Positions 22,796-22,989 of a DNA stretch of 22,989 bases are shown here, piece after piece; positions within the stretch are counted from its first letter, which is position 1, and every line of letters starts with the position of its first letter. The position numbers and the translations under genes were made by a program. The notes beneath the pieces were generated by a model. It was given only the letters and a program-made list of their open reading frames with translations. It was not told the origin of the DNA and did not search any database. Source of the DNA: Methanoregula sp. (GTDB lineage Archaea > Halobacteriota > Methanomicrobia > Methanomicrobiales > Methanospirillaceae); assembly GCA_023228295.1 (NCBI GenBank), contig JALOBP010000051.1, positions 1-22,989 on the forward strand, given 5' to 3'.

Positions 22796-22989
22796 ACAGG
22801 ATTTGGCGGTACCGTTGACGGCTGGGACGAGACATTCATTGGCATCCTTGCCTCGAATATCACGTCTACACCCACGACCACCGGGGGATGGGTTACAGCA
22901 GTGATTATACTACAACACCATCCATTCCCCAGTATGCTGACGATGCAGCTGCACTGATGCCGGTTCTCGGCTATGACAGCATGCATGTT
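22793..22989 (+). pseudogene. 5' fragment of a second alpha/beta hydrolase, frameshifted, 3' partial
   Basis: TGFGGTVDGWDETFIGILAS is a typical first strand, oxyanion loop and helix of an alpha/beta hydrolase. It is in the protease frame to about 22858. A one-base shift near 22855 continues as YHVYTHDHRGMGYSSDY, then SIPQYADDAAALMPVLGYDS and MHV at the window edge, just where LGYSMGG-type nucleophile elbow would follow. In the unshifted frame the ORF ends at 22957. The N-terminus of the hydrolase is replaced by the protease fragment. Confidence 0.65.

Noticed and set aside
1..22989. CRISPR array, insertion sequence or prophage
   Set aside because: No regularly spaced repeats, no transposase or integrase motifs and no phage structural genes were found on reading both strands.

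Overview
The window looks like a chromosomal piece of a methanogenic archaeon, most likely a Methanomicrobiales member close to Methanoregula. The evidence is the gene set: Sep-tRNA:Cys-tRNA synthase (methanogen tRNA-dependent cysteine synthesis), an F420H2 oxidase next to an MsvR-type V4R regulator, a group II chaperonin (thermosome), aIF1A, a CBS-domain family II pyrophosphatase, and archaeal TATA boxes with short or absent leaders. Genus placement is inference; no rRNA or tRNA gene is present.

Layout. 1-740: 3' part of a membrane-tethered regulator with two winged helices, cut by the left edge. 947-2307 (minus): SepCysS translationally coupled to a 60-residue helical protein that may be a truncated SepCysE-type partner. 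2457-3367 (plus): a four-helix membrane protein overlapping a small winged-helix protein, with a 16-bp perfect palindrome upstream. 3465-5563: divergent msvR and F420H2 oxidase genes; the spacer carries one perfect and one imperfect TTCG-N8-CGAA box. 5747-7791: CBS pyrophosphatase and aIF1A; aIF1A has no ATG near its expected N-terminus. 7909-11100: mostly gene remains (broken DUF6790 membrane protein, histidine kinase remnant, unassigned ORFs) around one intact HD phosphohydrolase. 11134-12756 (minus): thermosome subunit with a 16-bp palindrome beside its TATA box. 13160-15280 (plus): GNAT acetyltransferase and a 14-helix MFS exporter. 15281-16775: small genes, including a zinc-ribbon protein behind a structured leader. 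16725-17757 (minus): alpha/beta hydrolase pseudogene with two frameshifts and a stop, behind paired palindromes. 17970-18617 (plus): membrane-anchored DUF2202 ferritin-like protein. 18701-22432 (minus): secreted C69-type Ntn peptidase and a three-module Cache lipoprotein. 22571 to the right edge: the start of an M50-like membrane protease joined in frame to a second frameshifted alpha/beta hydrolase.

Together this is housekeeping (translation, folding, pyrophosphate removal), oxygen and redox defence (MsvR/F420H2 oxidase, possibly DUF2202) and cell-surface functions (Cache lipoprotein, C69 peptidase, exporter), separated by decaying accessory genes. The observations most worth checking are the small SepCysS partner, the MsvR boxes, the start of aIF1A, the thermosome palindrome and the protease/hydrolase fusion at the right edge.
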